Source: Escarpia spicata | Taxonomy: Eukaryota; Annelida; Polychaeta; Sabellida; Siboglinidae | Assembly (NCBI GenBank): GCA_963995525.1 | Contig: OZ023208.1 | Span: 22,762,120 to 22,826,119 of the forward strand | Direction: 5' to 3' | Length of the DNA: 64,000 nt | Shown here: one piece after another, positions 21,811 to 33,950 of the stretch | Position numbering within the stretch: position 1 is the first letter of the stretch | Layout: every line of letters begins with the position of its first letter | Translations under genes and position numbers: made by a program | The notes under the pieces: model-generated | Told to the model about the DNA's origin: nothing | What the model saw: the letters and a program-made list of their open reading frames with translations, nothing else | The model's database searches: none

Positions 21811-22635
21811 CTACAAGGCAGTGACACCAAAAGGACATCTACATTAGGCAACTTCTAACAATGTACTAACTGGAGACTGCAGACATGGAAACAGATTTGC
21901 TATTTGAATGTGTAAATATGAATCTCAAGAAGTAGAAGATAATTTATAAATCTGTTCTGATCTTGATGCTGCACCACCGTTGAAAATGGGAATAAAATCC
22001 ACCAGTTTGTAACGCTTATAGTTCATGTAATTCTTGGCTAGGGCTTGAGGCAGCAACTTAATCACCAAGATGGCTGCCACCACAAACAAACTGTGTCAAA
22101 TTGTCAATGTTTTGGGGCCAAATAATGTGGGCATTGAAAGCTAAATCTGCAATCTCTGTCCATAAAGGGATTTTAATATTCTCAAGGGTTTCTGAAAAAG
22201 CTACAGCAAGCTTTTGTACATTAATACTACTGGTTGGATTTATTGCAGTGTTCTCTATATTAGTGCAACTAGTTATATGTATTACTGGATTCTACATGTT
22301 TGTATAATTAGTTGCATGTATGTCGTATGTTTACATAATACATATATGGTTACAACTGACTGAGAATAGCCAATCAAATGGTGACAACATGACATTGAGC
22401 AGGTTCTGCTTGCACTGCTGCAGGTGAAGATATGTCCACCACTACAACCCACACTGGCCATAGTTCCAACTGTAAGATTTCACATATTGGATAACAAGTT
22501 TCCTTCAGACATTTGAAGTCACCCATTCTCTTTTCAGCCACCGCTACTTCCCCAAGCCGCTACTGAAAGAGACACTTCCACCAGCTGATCTGACATGAGT
22601 CAACCTGTTGACTGACTGGTCGAGATGATTTGCCT

Positions 22636-23242
22636 ACCTGCAGTGAGGTTCTGTCCTACCTGCAGTGAGGTTCTGTCCTACCTGCAGTGAGGTTCTGTCC
22701 TACCTGCAGTGAGGTTCTGTCCTACCTGCAATGAGGTTCTGTCCTACCTGCAATGAGGTTCTGTCCTACCTGCAGTGAGTTTCTGTCCTACCTGCAGTGA
22801 GTTTCTGTCCTATCTGCAGTGAAGTTCTGTCTTACCTACTGTCAGGTTGTCCTACCTTGTTCTGTCCTACTTACAGTGTGTTTCTGTCCTATCTGCAGTG
22901 AGGTTAAGTCATACCTGCAGTGAGGTTGTCCTACCTACAGTGAGGGTCTGTCCTACCTGCAGTGAGGTTCTGTCCTTTCTATTGTGAGTCTCAGTCCTAC
23001 CTACAGTGAGGTTGTGTCATACCTGCAGTGAGGTTGTGTCATACATGCAGTGAGGGTCTGTCTTACCTGCAGTGAGGTTCTGTCCTACCTGCAGTGAGGT
23101 TCTGTCCTACCTGCAGTGAGGTTCTGTCCTACCTACTGTGAGGTTCTGTCCTACCTACTGTGAGGTTCTGTTCTACCTACTGTGAGGTTCTACCCTACCT
23201 GCAGTGAGGTTCTGTCCTACTTGCAGTGAGGTTCTACCCTAC
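22636..23242. repeat. 22-bp minisatellite that copies a kinase donor
   Basis: About 27 copies of a 22-bp unit containing CTACCTGCAGTGAGGTTCTG. On the - strand the kinase exon ends CAGAACCTCACAGCAG|GTAG and the unit reads AGAACCTCACTGCAG|GTAGG, so the last 15 or so exon bases and the donor are part of the repeat. Nearly every copy is a consensus-like donor. Confidence 0.95.
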
Positions 23243-23388
23243 CTGCTGTGAGGTTCTGCATCTGGCGGTCATGGTAACTCGCTAGGCCCTTCTGTATGTG
23301 TTGCAGCATGCGCAGCTTCATGTACTCGTCATTGTACGGCATGCTGAAGGGAAGCTGGCCGTTGATCATCATGTACATGATGATGCCA
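23243..23388 (-). CDS. Kinase gene: C-lobe exon (subdomains IX-X)
   Basis: The exon begins after GTATGACTTTCAG, one base completing a Leu codon, and ends at ACAGCAG|GTAGGG in phase 1. It encodes GIIMYMMINGQLPFSMPYND, then EYMKLRMLQHIQKGLASYHD. The G-I-I-M-Y-x-M-x-x-G-x-L-P-F pattern is the standard helix F-G region of CAMK-group kinases. Both neighbours match in phase. Both of its borders are duplicated in tandem arrays. Confidence 0.92.
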
Positions 23389-23660
23389 CTGAAAGTCATA
23401 CAACACAACATGACTTCTTCATTATGAATCTACTGGAAGTCATACAACACAGCATGACTTCTACTAAATGATGATGTCACATAGTCTTACAATACATGAG
23501 TCCTACATGTTGATGGGACTGAAAGTCATACAACACAACACGACTTCTACATGACGATGCGACTGAAAGTCATACAACATGACTTCTTTGTACATGATGA
23601 TGATACCAGTGAAGGTGACATTACATGATGATGCCTCTGCCAGTCATACAACACAACATG
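23389..23660. repeat. Tandem copies of a kinase splice acceptor
   Basis: On the - strand the real junction is TTGTATGACTTTCAG|TGGCA. Upstream of it there are four degraded copies, with their AG at about 23433, 23519, 23563 and 23637. Two read TTGTATGACTTTCAG|T followed by CGCATCGTCATGTA or CCCATCAACATGTA, so exon-derived bases were copied along with the acceptor. Confidence 0.85.
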
Positions 23661-23811
23661 ACTTGTTTGAAGTTCTAGTTGTTTCCAGTGCTTCACAACA
23701 TTCTGTTAACCGACTAGTCTGTGCATTATATTGTGATTCAAATATTATGCCCTTATTCAACTAGTCAGCCTTTTTCAGAACATTATCTGCAAAACTGACC
23801 TTTCTATACTG

Positions 23812-24052
23812 GCACTGAGGATGGTTACTGAGGATGGTTACTGAGGATGGTTGCTGAGGATGGTTACTGAGGATGGTTGCTGAGGATGGTCGCTGAGGAT
23901 GGTCGCTGACGATGGTCACTGAGGATGGTCACTGAGGATGGTCACTGAGGATGGTCACTGAGGATGGTCACTGACGGTAGTCACTGAGGATGGTCACTGG
24001 GGATGGTCACTGACGGTGGTCACTGACGGTGGTTACTGACGGTGGTTACTGC
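23812..24052. repeat. 13-bp minisatellite
   Basis: About 18 copies of TGAGGATGGTCAC and variants, in the 8.5-kb kinase intron. Confidence 0.85.
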
Positions 24053-24639
24053 CAGGGTGCTTGTTATTTTTAGTGGTTCTTTTACATCCCAAATAGATAT
24101 GTAAAAGTTGTAGTGTGAGTGGATTAGATCATTCATCACCAGACCCGTATAAGTATATGATCGAGACATATGACTAACTAGCTTGACAAGGTCTTTCAAA
24201 ATGGTATACACCCACCACACAATGTGAATATTCTAAAGATTTAATTCGGTTACTAACAATATAAACATGTTAAAGAAATGTAGGCAAGACATCGGTCTAT
24301 TCATGTCCCCAAACAAGGCGACGCCCGTAACCAACTATTTAATTATATTTCTTTCAAATAAATTCCATACAACTCTTACACAATATTCAGCTTGTTCCAA
24401 GTCATTCTGCACTCATCTTGCTGTCAGTGAAGTGTACAAAAGGCTTCAATTTCAGCAAGAATGTGATCTGATAAGCATCTCTTGATTAACGCATCTATTC
24501 TACCACACCCTTAATTACACAGACTGATGTCCCAGGAGGTGCTGCCACCTGGAGAATGGCAGTAACAACATTATGAACTTCAATTGCACTGCCACATATA
24601 ACTCGTCAATGATGACGTTAAAATATTAATTTATCACAT

Positions 24640-25330
24640 TCATGGTCTGCACAGTTGTACATGATGGGCACAATGGAGACTTGCTGCATGTACACTACGC
24701 AGTTGTACATAATGGAGACTTATGACATATATAGTGGTGCATAATGGAAATATGTTACATGTATATTGTTGCGCATAACAGAAACATATTACATGTACAC
24801 TGTTGTACATACTGGAGACTTGTGACATGTGAATTGTTATACATAATGGAAACCTGTGACGTGTACACTATTGTACATATGGAAACTTGTGACATGTGAA
24901 TTGTTGTGCATAATAGAAATGTGTAACATATACAATGGTGTAAATGTGGAGACTTGTGACATGTAAATTGATGTACGTAATGGAAACATGTTACATATAA
25001 ACTGTTGTACATCATGGATATGTTTGATGTACACTGTTGTACATAATGGAGACGTGTGACCTACACTGTTGTAAATAATGGAGACTTGTGATATACTCTT
25101 TTGTACATAATGGAGACTTGTGACATGTACACAGTTGTACACAATGGACACACATGATCTGTACAGTTTTGTACATCATGAATACTTGTGGTCTGTACAC
25201 TAGTATGCTTCATGGACATGTGTTGTGTGTATGTAGTGAGTGCACACAGCACACCAGAGTACATAACACAAGTGTACACAAAACACGGGGCACTAATGTA
25301 CACATGGCAACAGTGTACACATGACACCAG
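24640..25330. repeat. Degenerate repeat of about 34 bp
   Basis: About 18 diverged copies built on TTGTACATAATGGAGACTTG, fading into GTACACA-rich sequence near 25330. Intronic. Confidence 0.75.
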
Positions 25331-25920
25331 TGCACATAGGACACTAACACAAACAGGACACTAATGATACTGTCTAATCATGTAGATGTAGGCAGCACGT
25401 GGCAGGTGCACTTCAAGTTACAACCAATTCTTTCCTGTCACAAAACCAGCCTGTCGATAAGATAGTCCTTGATTAATAGGCACATACAGGAAGCCAGATT
25501 AGCCCCGATTAATGGAATTGAACATACAAGGTTTGAAGTAGGGGTGCTTATTTTGCTAGGACCCCAAAGAAGGGTGAAGAGATAGGAGATAAGGTGTTTA
25601 CAGACTGGTCAAGTGGGGCTATTACAACTGTAGACGAGATATGACCTTATCTTCCTAATATCTACATGTCTATGTTTGGATTAGTGGGTGCAGTTATTTC
25701 GCAACTGCACAACAGCAGCCACATTCTTGAAGCCTTTGTTTTAGAGTTTGTAAGACTGTGACATCTAAGCACTTGGGGGATGTCAACCACAAGGGCAAGC
25801 GTCCTTTGATAGTGTCTCCAGTGATCTCTGTCAACAAAGGCCCTACAGCTAAACTGGAGCCAGCAACACTCTGCCTCACATGGACCCTCTGTCTTCGAGA
25901 CCAGGAGAACGTTTCACTAA

Positions 25921-26098
25921 TACAGTGGACCTCTCTATTAAGGCCACCCTTGAGACTGGACAAACGTGACCTGAATAGGGAGGTGATGGTACTAGCAGGA
26001 TTTATATATCCTATACTTTACTGTATATGGAAATAATTTGGGACTGTTCTAGCGTGACCTTAATTGTGAGGTGGCTGTATTACTAAGGTTCCGATGTA
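25921..26098. mobile_element. Mariner-type MITE, copy 1
   Basis: It begins TACAGTGGACCTCTCTATTA and shares CCTTAATTGTGAGGTGGCTG and GACTGTTCTAG with the copy at 32679-32850. Its right end is diverged. See the better preserved ends at 58911-59198. Confidence 0.6.
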
Positions 26099-26229
26099 GT
26101 CTTATGAGCTCTATTTTGATCTTTAAAATATATCTCGCTCCTTGACAGTTATCTTGTCTACTGAAAGTTGTCAACACGAGGATGAACCCGCAGGACTTTG
26201 TCATGTGTCAAGGAATTAGTGTCCTCAGT

Positions 26230-26900
26230 GATATGTCAGTGGCTTTTGGCATATTTGCTAAAATTTTTAACAACGGATTTGGTTTTTAATGATGGATTTT
26301 CCATCTGAGCTCGTTTTCTTTGTGAAACGGTCCCCGGGAGACTTCCCGTGTCGTGACCTAGCGCCATCTGGTGACAGCTGTGATAGCGATGTTGTGTTGG
26401 GTTCAAAGGAGCCTCTTGTGGCACACGCGGGCACGTGGGCCCACAACCCCCGCGACAGACTGTCAGCCCTAAAATGGAAGTGTATGGAAGGGGAGACATC
26501 AGGCGGTAGGGTAGGGTTACAGTCAGGACTCCGCGCAGGGTCGTTATCGGGTTTCTAACCCAGAAGGCACGTGCCACGGCGCCGGTGTCAAACGAAATCT
26601 ACTGGTGCCTGTCATCGTGACTGTCTGCGTGGCGCGGCATCTGGGGTCTACGATGGGGCTGATCTGGGGTCTATGCTTCGGGCAAACAGGATGTGGGTGC
26701 CTTTCATGTGGCACCTTCACCTGTGGTCAGTTGTCCACATGACTGACCACCACGGCTATCAAAGTTGGGTCAGAAGACACCCCAAGAGAGGGGCTGGTGG
26801 GGTGTTTGTGGGAAATAAAATCACAGGAAAAGTCATAGGAGATAATCACATGAAAAAAATCACTACTTCAATTTTAGAGTTCTTTGTATTTAAAATATAA
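26230..26900. other. Unique, locally GC-richer segment in a kinase intron
   Basis: This 600-bp stretch is not repetitive, and at 26300-26700 it is more GC-rich than its surroundings. It has open frames of about 90-110 codons on both strands but no recognisable domain. It cannot be an exon of the main kinase transcript, because the flanking exons (32067 and 23388) already join in frame within DVWSLG. Confidence 0.4.
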
Positions 26901-27431
26901 TTGGAAATATTAAATAAGGTTGAGTGAATGTTTGTTAGTATTTTTTTTTAATCAAAATTTACTTAAACGATAACAACCAATGCAATGTATAAGTTTAAAA
27001 AATCACACGTAAATCTAAAATTCAGAGTTCTTTTGTATTTACAATAAGTGGAAATATTAAATAAATTCAGGCGAATATTTTTAATAATCAAAATTAACTG
27101 AAATATAACAACAAATTAAGTGCATAAGTTTGATAAGTCACTGATAAATCTCACTTGTGCTCAATTATCAATGAAAATGTGCAAGACTTAGAGTATATTT
27201 GTTATAATCGTGCATCAAACTTTGCTGTGTTCATTTATCAGCGAGTATATTCAAGATTGTGGCAGAATTTCTTCAGACTATTCATCTTAATGATCAAACT
27301 TAATTTTTTTCAGTGATCAGTTAATAATTGCAAAACTTTGTATTTTGTATATAAATTTTGAATCAACTTATATTGTGACTTTATTTCCTGAGACTTATTT
27401 TCCTAGTCAAAACTGTGACTTTTTCCTGTGA

Positions 27432-27805
27432 CTTTATTTGTGGAAGGTTGCTCCTGGACAGGGCTGTAGGGTGTTTGTTGAAGGTTGCTCCTGGACAGGG
27501 CTGTAGGGTGTTTGTGGAAGGTTGCTCCTGGACAGGGCTGTAGGGTGTTTGTGGAAGGTTGCTCCTGGACAGGGCTGTAGGGTGTTTGTGGAAGGTTGCT
27601 CCTGGACAGGGCTGTAGGGTGTTTGTGGAAGGTTGCTCCTGGACAGGACTGTAGGGTGTTTGTGGAAGGTTGCTCCTGGACAGGCCTGTAAGGTGTTTGT
27701 GGAAGGGTGCTCCTGGACAGGGCTGTAGGGTGTTTGTGGAAGGTTGCTCCTGGACAGGGCTGTAGGGTGTTTGTGGAAGGTTGCTCTTGGACAGGGCTGT
27801 AGGGT
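27432..27805. repeat. 37-bp minisatellite
   Basis: Ten copies of a 37-bp unit containing GGAAGGTTGCTCCTGGACAG, highly homogeneous, in the same kinase intron. Confidence 0.9.
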
Positions 27806-28134
27806 ATGCACTGAAAGAACCAATGAATTGAAGAAACAGAGTTTACATATTAAACTGACTTAAATGTACTTTTCTGTGTGTTTATGTACATGTAGAGCAA
27901 AACAAGGAACATGGCCTGTCAGAACCAATATCACAGCTCGGCGATTAAATTATTGGTCAACATTCTGCACCATGAGCAAAATGCCAGCCTCCAGGATATC
28001 AGACATTTGGTTAGAATCTTCCATTTTGAGACAACATTCTGAGTAAACCACTGATGTGAAAATGTTGATTGTAGTTGCAAATGGTTAGTTTGTATTTACT
28101 CTTTTAGGGGCATTACACAAAAACGTTCCCTTTT

Positions 28135-29790
28135 GTTAAAGAAGACCTGAATGAGTACTTCTGTTCAATGTTCACTAGAGAAGATTTTAGTTCATTACTA
28201 GTACCAGATGCTAAGTTCCAAGAGGAAGACTATTTAGGTCAGTTAATTGAACTCTTTTTGTGGTGCTATGTACACCTCAAGTCTTTGGTGTAAATTTAAA
28301 AACAACAAAGTTTGAAAGGTATTACTGTTGCATATAACAACAGTTTTAGAATGTTACACAATTTGTCATCACGCTGTAGTTCAAGTTTTATGGTTGCTAG
28401 AAACTATGTTAAATCTTTTAATGAAAGTAGGCGTTCATCCATATTTAGCTTATTATCTCGTCTTCAATAGTCTGAAAATCCACTTTTGAATTATGTTTAT
28501 ACTGATACACATTTTAGAAGTCCTATGTTTAAATACTGGACTACCCAACTGTATACTTGAATGCACATTTTATATATTTTTTATTAACAAACTAATTTTA
28601 TTCCATGATGGAATTTATTCTATATTTTTATACTTGTATTTTATGTAGGCGTATGGACTTTTGTCTGAAACAAACATTATTATTATTAATTGTTACCCTG
28701 AAAATGGTAGCTAAGAAAATAAAGGCATTGAAAGATAATCAATCACCTGGAGTGGATGGGATGTCAGCCAAACTGTTATTGGAAACTGTAGAACAATTAG
28801 CATACCACTTGCAACAATTTTCAAGTTGTCATTAAAAGAGGGAGTGGTTTCTTTTTAATAGAAAGGTTTCGAGAAATAATTAAGAGAATGACAAAACAGT
28901 GAGCTTAACATGTGATTTATAAATTATCAGAGAAGTTACTTAAAGATCACATGGTGGGTTTTCTTATTAAGCACATATTGATAAACCAATCTCAACATGG
29001 GCCCCTAAAAGGGAGATCATGTTTAACGAATAAGTTATGTTTTTTTGGAAGACATCACTAAGTGGGTAGATGAGGGATCACCAGTAGATATTTAGAAAGG
29101 TTAAACATCATGGAGATAAGCAGTATTTACAAAACAATCTAGACAAGTTGATAAAATAATCTGAAAAATTACAGATGTTCAATTTTGGGAAATGCAAATG
29201 CGTCCACACAGGACATGGGAATGAAGATCTTCTCTACGTAATGGGGGATAAAGGTCTTAGAAGTAACAATTAGTGCTGATGTGAAGGTTTCCGAGCAGTG
29301 CGGGATTGCAACTTCAAAGGAAAATGAAATTCTTGGGTTAATTTGGAGAAATATAACACAGAAAAAGATATATTTTACCATTATATAAAGCAACTGTTCA
29401 GCCTGATTTAGAATACTGTACACAAGTGTGGAGGCCATATCGCAAGAAGGACATAGATATGCTAGAAAGAGATACCTGAGTTATGAAATGTCTGAAAGAA
29501 TGTGGTTTGACAACAGAACATTAAGACGAGATCAGATATATGTTTTTAAGACATTGAATGGTTATGTAACATTTTTTTCTCAGGTAAGAAAGATAAAAGG
29601 ACTAGAGGACACGAAGTAACATGAGTGAAGGAACAGTGTAGATTAGATGTAAGAAAGTATTCATTCTTACAGAGGATTATAAACAACTGGAACAGATTAT
29701 CTGCTGATTGTGTGGGTGCTAGTAGTATGAATGTTTAAACAAATCAACATGTCCCTCATAAGGGTGGGATAGACATAGATAAAACAAAGG
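28135..29790 (+). pseudogene. Broken jockey-like non-LTR retrotransposon (reverse transcriptase remnant)
   Basis: Fragments of a reverse transcriptase appear in order across changing frames: VKEDLNEYFCSMFTRED (28135 on), VAKKIKALKDNQSPGVDGMS (28704 on), a degenerate SLTCVICKL-like and ITKWVDEGSPVDI stretch (28895-29090), FNFGKCKCVHTGHGNEDLL (29178 on), LEYCTQVWRPYRKKDIDML (29409 on) and RDQIYVFKTLNGYV (29530 on). These match the order in jockey/CR1-type LINEs. Frameshifts and stops are frequent. The segment with the catalytic FADD/YADD box is missing between about 29090 and 29110, so the copy is dead. Confidence 0.85.
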
Positions 29791-29937
29791 TTGGACTCTC
29801 AGTAATCCCAAGGCTTCATTGTTCATTTGCCATCTAGGGGCAATTCTTTGGGTGGCAATCTTTTTAAATCTGATTAAACTGCCAATAAATAATTAATTTA
29901 ATTTTTATTATTAAATAATGGGTAATCTTTAGTATTC

Positions 29938-30530
29938 TGATTGGGTGAGTTAGGGGTGGGTGAAGAGGGTGGGTGATGGGATGAGTGAAGGGGATATGTG
30001 ATGGCTGGGTGAAAGGTGGTGGTTGAGGGGTGTGTGTGAGGGGTGAATGAAGAGTGGGTGAAGAGTGGATGAAGAGTGGGTGAGGGGGTGGATGAGTGAG
30101 GGATGGGTGAGATGTGGGTTGTGTTAGGTGTAGGTGAGTGAGGGTTGAGTGAGGGGTGGGGATGTGTGAGTGAGGGGGTAAGTGAGGAGATGAGTGAGGT
30201 GGTATGTGAGGGGATGAGTGAGGCGTGGGAATGTGTGTGAGGGGGTGAGTGAGTAGGTGAATGAGGGGGTAGCTGAAGGGTGGGGATGTGTGTGAGGGGG
30301 TGAGTGAGGGGGTGGGTGAGGGGTGGGGATGTGTGTGAGTGAGGGGGTGCGTGAGGAGTGAATGAGGGGGTTGATGAGGGGTGGGGATATGTGTGAGTGA
30401 GGAGGTGAATGAGGGGGTGGATGAGCTGTGGGGATGTGTGAGTGAGGACGTGAATGAGGGGGTGGGTGAGGGGTGGGGATGTGTGTGAGTGAGGGGTGGG
30501 GATGTGTGTGAGTGAGGGGGTGGATGGTTG
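29938..30530. repeat. G-rich GTGAGTG/GGGGTGGG repeat
   Basis: An irregular repeat on the + strand built from GTGAGTGAGGGGGTG and GGTGAGGGGTGGGGATGTGT. It is rich in runs of four or five G, so it could form G-quadruplexes, and on the + strand it is full of GTGAGT donor-like words. Confidence 0.85.
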
Positions 30531-30972
30531 TCATCAGCTTGTTTTACGGTGGTGCCAGAGGAAGTGACCCCTGACCCAGCAGGCCTCAGATAACATATGT
30601 CAAGTCAGGAGCAGGCAGCTCCACTATAAATATATGTCCCATGACTGATTGGCAAACATTAGAGTAGGACCCCAAACCCCAGCTGCTCTCTGGTATCAGC
30701 TCATACACCCATATAAGTGTCATACTGCAGGCTTCTACATACCCCCTGCTCACCTCTCATTACCCTGTGGCCACCTCTCTATACCCCCTGTCCACTTCTG
30801 TCCCTCCAAACACACACACACATGTGCGCGTGCGCAAGTGTGCACACACATGCACACATATTTTCTACAGAAAATACAGTAATTTCATGTTAGCGTGCAT
30901 TAAAAAATATGTTGCTTAAATTTGCAAACTTACATGACACTAGGCTTGAAGACTCCAAGACAAGATTGCAAG

Positions 30973-31520
30973 TGGTATGGTACTATGTGGAGCTATGTGG
31001 TACTATGTGGAGCTATATGGTACTATGTGGAGCTATGTGGTACTATGTGGAGCTATGTGGTGCTATGTGGAGCTATGTGGTACTATGTGGAGCTATGTGG
31101 TACTATGTGGAGCTATGTGGTACTATGTGGAGCTATGTGGTACTATGTGGAGCTATGTGGTACTATGTGGAGCTATGTGGTACTATGTGGAGCTATGTGG
31201 TACTATGTGGAGCTATGTGGTACTATGTGGAGCTATGTGGTACTATGTGGAGCTATGTGGTACTATGAGGAGCTATGTGGTACTATGTGGAGCTATGTGG
31301 TACTATGTGGAGCTATGTGGTACTATGTGGAGCTATGTGGTACTATGTGGAGCTATGTGGTACTATGTGGAGCTATGTGGAGCTATGTGGTACTATGTGG
31401 AGCTATGTGGTACTATGTGGAGATATGTGGTACTATGTGGAGCTATATGGTACTATGTGGAGCTATGTGGTACTATGTGGTACTATGTGGAGCTATGTGG
31501 AGCTATGTGGTACTGTGGTG
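30973..31520. repeat. 20-bp minisatellite
   Basis: About 27 nearly perfect copies of TACTATGTGGAGCTATGTGG. All three + strand frames stay open because the 20-bp unit has no stop in any frame. On the - strand it contains AGTACC, the motif that follows the donor of the kinase exon at 31938 (GTGAGTACC). Confidence 0.95.
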
Positions 31521-31538
31521 TATTATATGTTATTATGT

Positions 31539-31583
31539 GGTACATATGTACTTTTGACCTGTTTGGAGATCACCAATTTTCGC
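31539..31583. repeat. 45-bp direct repeat, copy A (paired with 32142-32186)
   Basis: The sequence from GGTACATATGTACTTTTGAC to ACCAATTTTCGC recurs 603 bp away with one mismatch. The DFG exon lies between the copies. The copy is followed by a short palindrome, TTCGCACCTGCACATGTGCG. Confidence 0.9.
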
Positions 31584-31937
31584 ACCTGCACATGTGCGAA
31601 CATGGAATTGTGGGGAGCATTTCATTCAAAAGGTGAATGTAAACAGAGGAATGTATAGCAAAAATTGTTTGTTGACATTGTGATTGGACTGCTGATTTAT
31701 TTAAAGTAATTGTGTGTTGCCTGTGCTATAGCAAACTCACTTTGACCGCAATCATCACAATTATTCTTGTAACTGAATCAAATTTCACACTATGCAGTTG
31801 AACGCATTTTTACCCAGGATACTTTGCGTAGAGCCGAAATGAACCGATCTCCGAACATGTGAATGTAGTACTCTGTGTGGTACTGTGTGGTACTATATGG
31901 TACTATTGGGTACTACGAAGTACTCTACGGTACTCAC

Positions 31938-32067
31938 AGACTCCAGACGTCAATTTCTGGGCCGTAGGCTTTGCCGACAATAAATAGTTCCGGCGCAGCA
32001 TACTCGAGGGAGCCACAGTGCGTGCATAGAGGATTTGACTCTTTGTAGACATTGCTGAGGCCAAAAT
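31938..32067 (-). CDS. Kinase gene: DFG and activation-loop exon
   Basis: The exon starts after GTTTTATTCAG, completing the Asp of DFG with the G from exon 48321, and ends at AGTCT|GTGAGT. It encodes [20 protein letters not shown], then [17 protein letters not shown] and IDVWSL. DFG is the metal-binding motif, the Thr of THCGS is the expected LKB1-type activation site, and APE and DVWSLG are the standard C-lobe anchors. It gives the clearest proof that this is a kinase of the AMPK-related group. The exon lies between two 45-bp direct repeats. Confidence 0.95.
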
Positions 32068-32141
32068 CTGAATAAAACAATCGACACAGTATGAGCAATG
32101 TCTGACAGGCAGACAAACAGACAGGCAGGCAGGCAGATAGT

Positions 32142-32186
32142 GGTACATATGTACTTTTGACCAGTTTGGAGATCACCAATTTTCGC
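32142..32186. repeat. 45-bp direct repeat, copy B (paired with 31539-31583)
   Basis: Second copy, upstream of the DFG exon on the - strand, differing by one base from copy A. Confidence 0.9.
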
Positions 32187-32678
32187 GTACCATAATGCCA
32201 TGTACATATGTACTACATAATACCATGTTACATCCTGGGCCTACTGATACTCATACAGCCTGGGCCTACTGATACAGACAAACAGACAGGCAGGCAGATT
32301 TATTTTGACCATATACATGCATGTACAAAAATACAATTTTTTTTAATTTACATAAATGTGAAGGTCAAGGAGACTCCCATTAAGACATAACATGTTGCTA
32401 ACATGGGAGCCCCTGTTTAATAAAAATAAACCGAACAATAATAATACATATTAAAAACAATCGTAATTCAATGTTAGTAAATAAGTACAAAAATACAAAA
32501 TTAGTTAATAAAATACAAAATGATTGGGTCACTTGGGTTTTACAATTCAAAGCAATGATATTAACAATATGTCCTATTATGGGTGTATGTATGTAAAAAC
32601 TATTTTTGTTAAGGTTCTATCGACATATTAATAGCTAGCTAGCTAATGAGAGGCGGGCATTAAGTTAGTACTATATCA

Positions 32679-32850
32679 TGAAACCTCCCTATTAAGATCA
32701 CCCTCAGGACGAAAGTGACCTGAATGGTGACCTTAGTAGCAGGACTCCTTTCCTTTACTGTTATGGAAATAATTTTGGACTGTCCTAGGGTGACCTTAAT
32801 TGTGAGGTGGCTGTATTACCAAGGTGACCACAAAGCAAGGTTCGACTGTA
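32679..32850. mobile_element. Mariner-type MITE, copy 2
   Basis: It contains AAACCTCCCTATTAAGATCA at the left, CCTTAATTGTGAGGTGGCTG inside, and ends AAGGTTCGACTGTA. The right end matches the inverted left end of the other copies (TACAGTGGAACC type). Confidence 0.65.
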
Positions 32851-33349
32851 TATAAAAAATGCAACTTTGTAGTGTAGATTAATTTGGAAATTTTTCTTAA
32901 ATAAATTTATTATTTTCAGCAGGGCAAAATAAAAGTGTTTACTTACATTTTATTATTGTGATGTAGGGAACTACACAAGCTTCTAATAGGAGGGATATAA
33001 AGGTCCAGGGCGACATCAATCCACATGTCTTAACACACAACCAACTGTAAACCTCAGTCAGAGCTACAAGGGTTTACAACACTGGTGTCAATAAACAACA
33101 TGTTATTGCCCTACACCTTCCTTTATCAAACTACCCCAGGCTTAATGACCCCAGTCAATGGGGCGGATGTCTTCAATCATCCTCCGCTAGCTGTGGTAGG
33201 TAACAGGAACTGTTAACTTACCCCAGTTGTGGGGCGACTGAAGCATTCCTTTAAAAGGGTTACATTGGGGATACAGTATGGTACATTTCCTGGTAATCCT
33301 ACATGTAGATTCACAAACTTGAAACTAAAACTGCCTTTAAATAGAGTGG

Positions 33350-33950
33350 AAAGCGAATGAACACACAGCGACTTTGTGAAACTGCGCAATATATAAAGTT
33401 CTTGTGGCCGTGGGTATATAACGCATTGTACACCAGCGACTTGCTGACAGTGTTCTACATATCAAGTTTTTATAGCTATGGGCATATGACACAGAACACA
33501 TAATTAACTTGGTGAATCTGTTCATATATCTCTAGTTCTTATTGCCATGTGTACAAAACATGCAGGATACACCAGCGACTTGGTGAAACTGCCATATATC
33601 TCAAGTACTTATAGCCATGTTTACAAAACTCAGGATGCACTACTAACTTGGTTAAACTGCGCCATATATCTCAAGTTCTTATAGCTATGGTATATAACAT
33701 GGGGCACACAAATAACCTGGTGAACCTGCTCCACATATCTGAAGTTCTTATGGCCATGTATATATATATATATAATTATATATATATATATATAAAACAC
33801 TGAACACAGCAGCGACTTTATGAATCTGTTCATACACATCAAGTTCTTATAGTCATCTGCACAAAACACAGGACATACCAGTGACTTGGTAAGACTGCGC
33901 CATACATCTCTGGTTCTTATAGCCGTGGGTATATAATACAGTACACACCA
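33350..33950. repeat. Degenerate repeat of about 66-70 bp
   Basis: About eight diverged copies containing ATATATCTCAAGTTCTTATA and GACTTGGTGAAACTG, interrupted by a (TA)n tract near 33758-33793. Intronic. Confidence 0.75.

Noticed and set aside
26236..26577. Alternative kinase exon on the - strand
   Set aside because: The flanking exons join in frame within DVWSLG, and this stretch has no kinase motif or clear splice pair.
30909..31658. Four + strand frames of YYVELCGTMW-type repeats
   Set aside because: A 20-bp array without stops in any frame.
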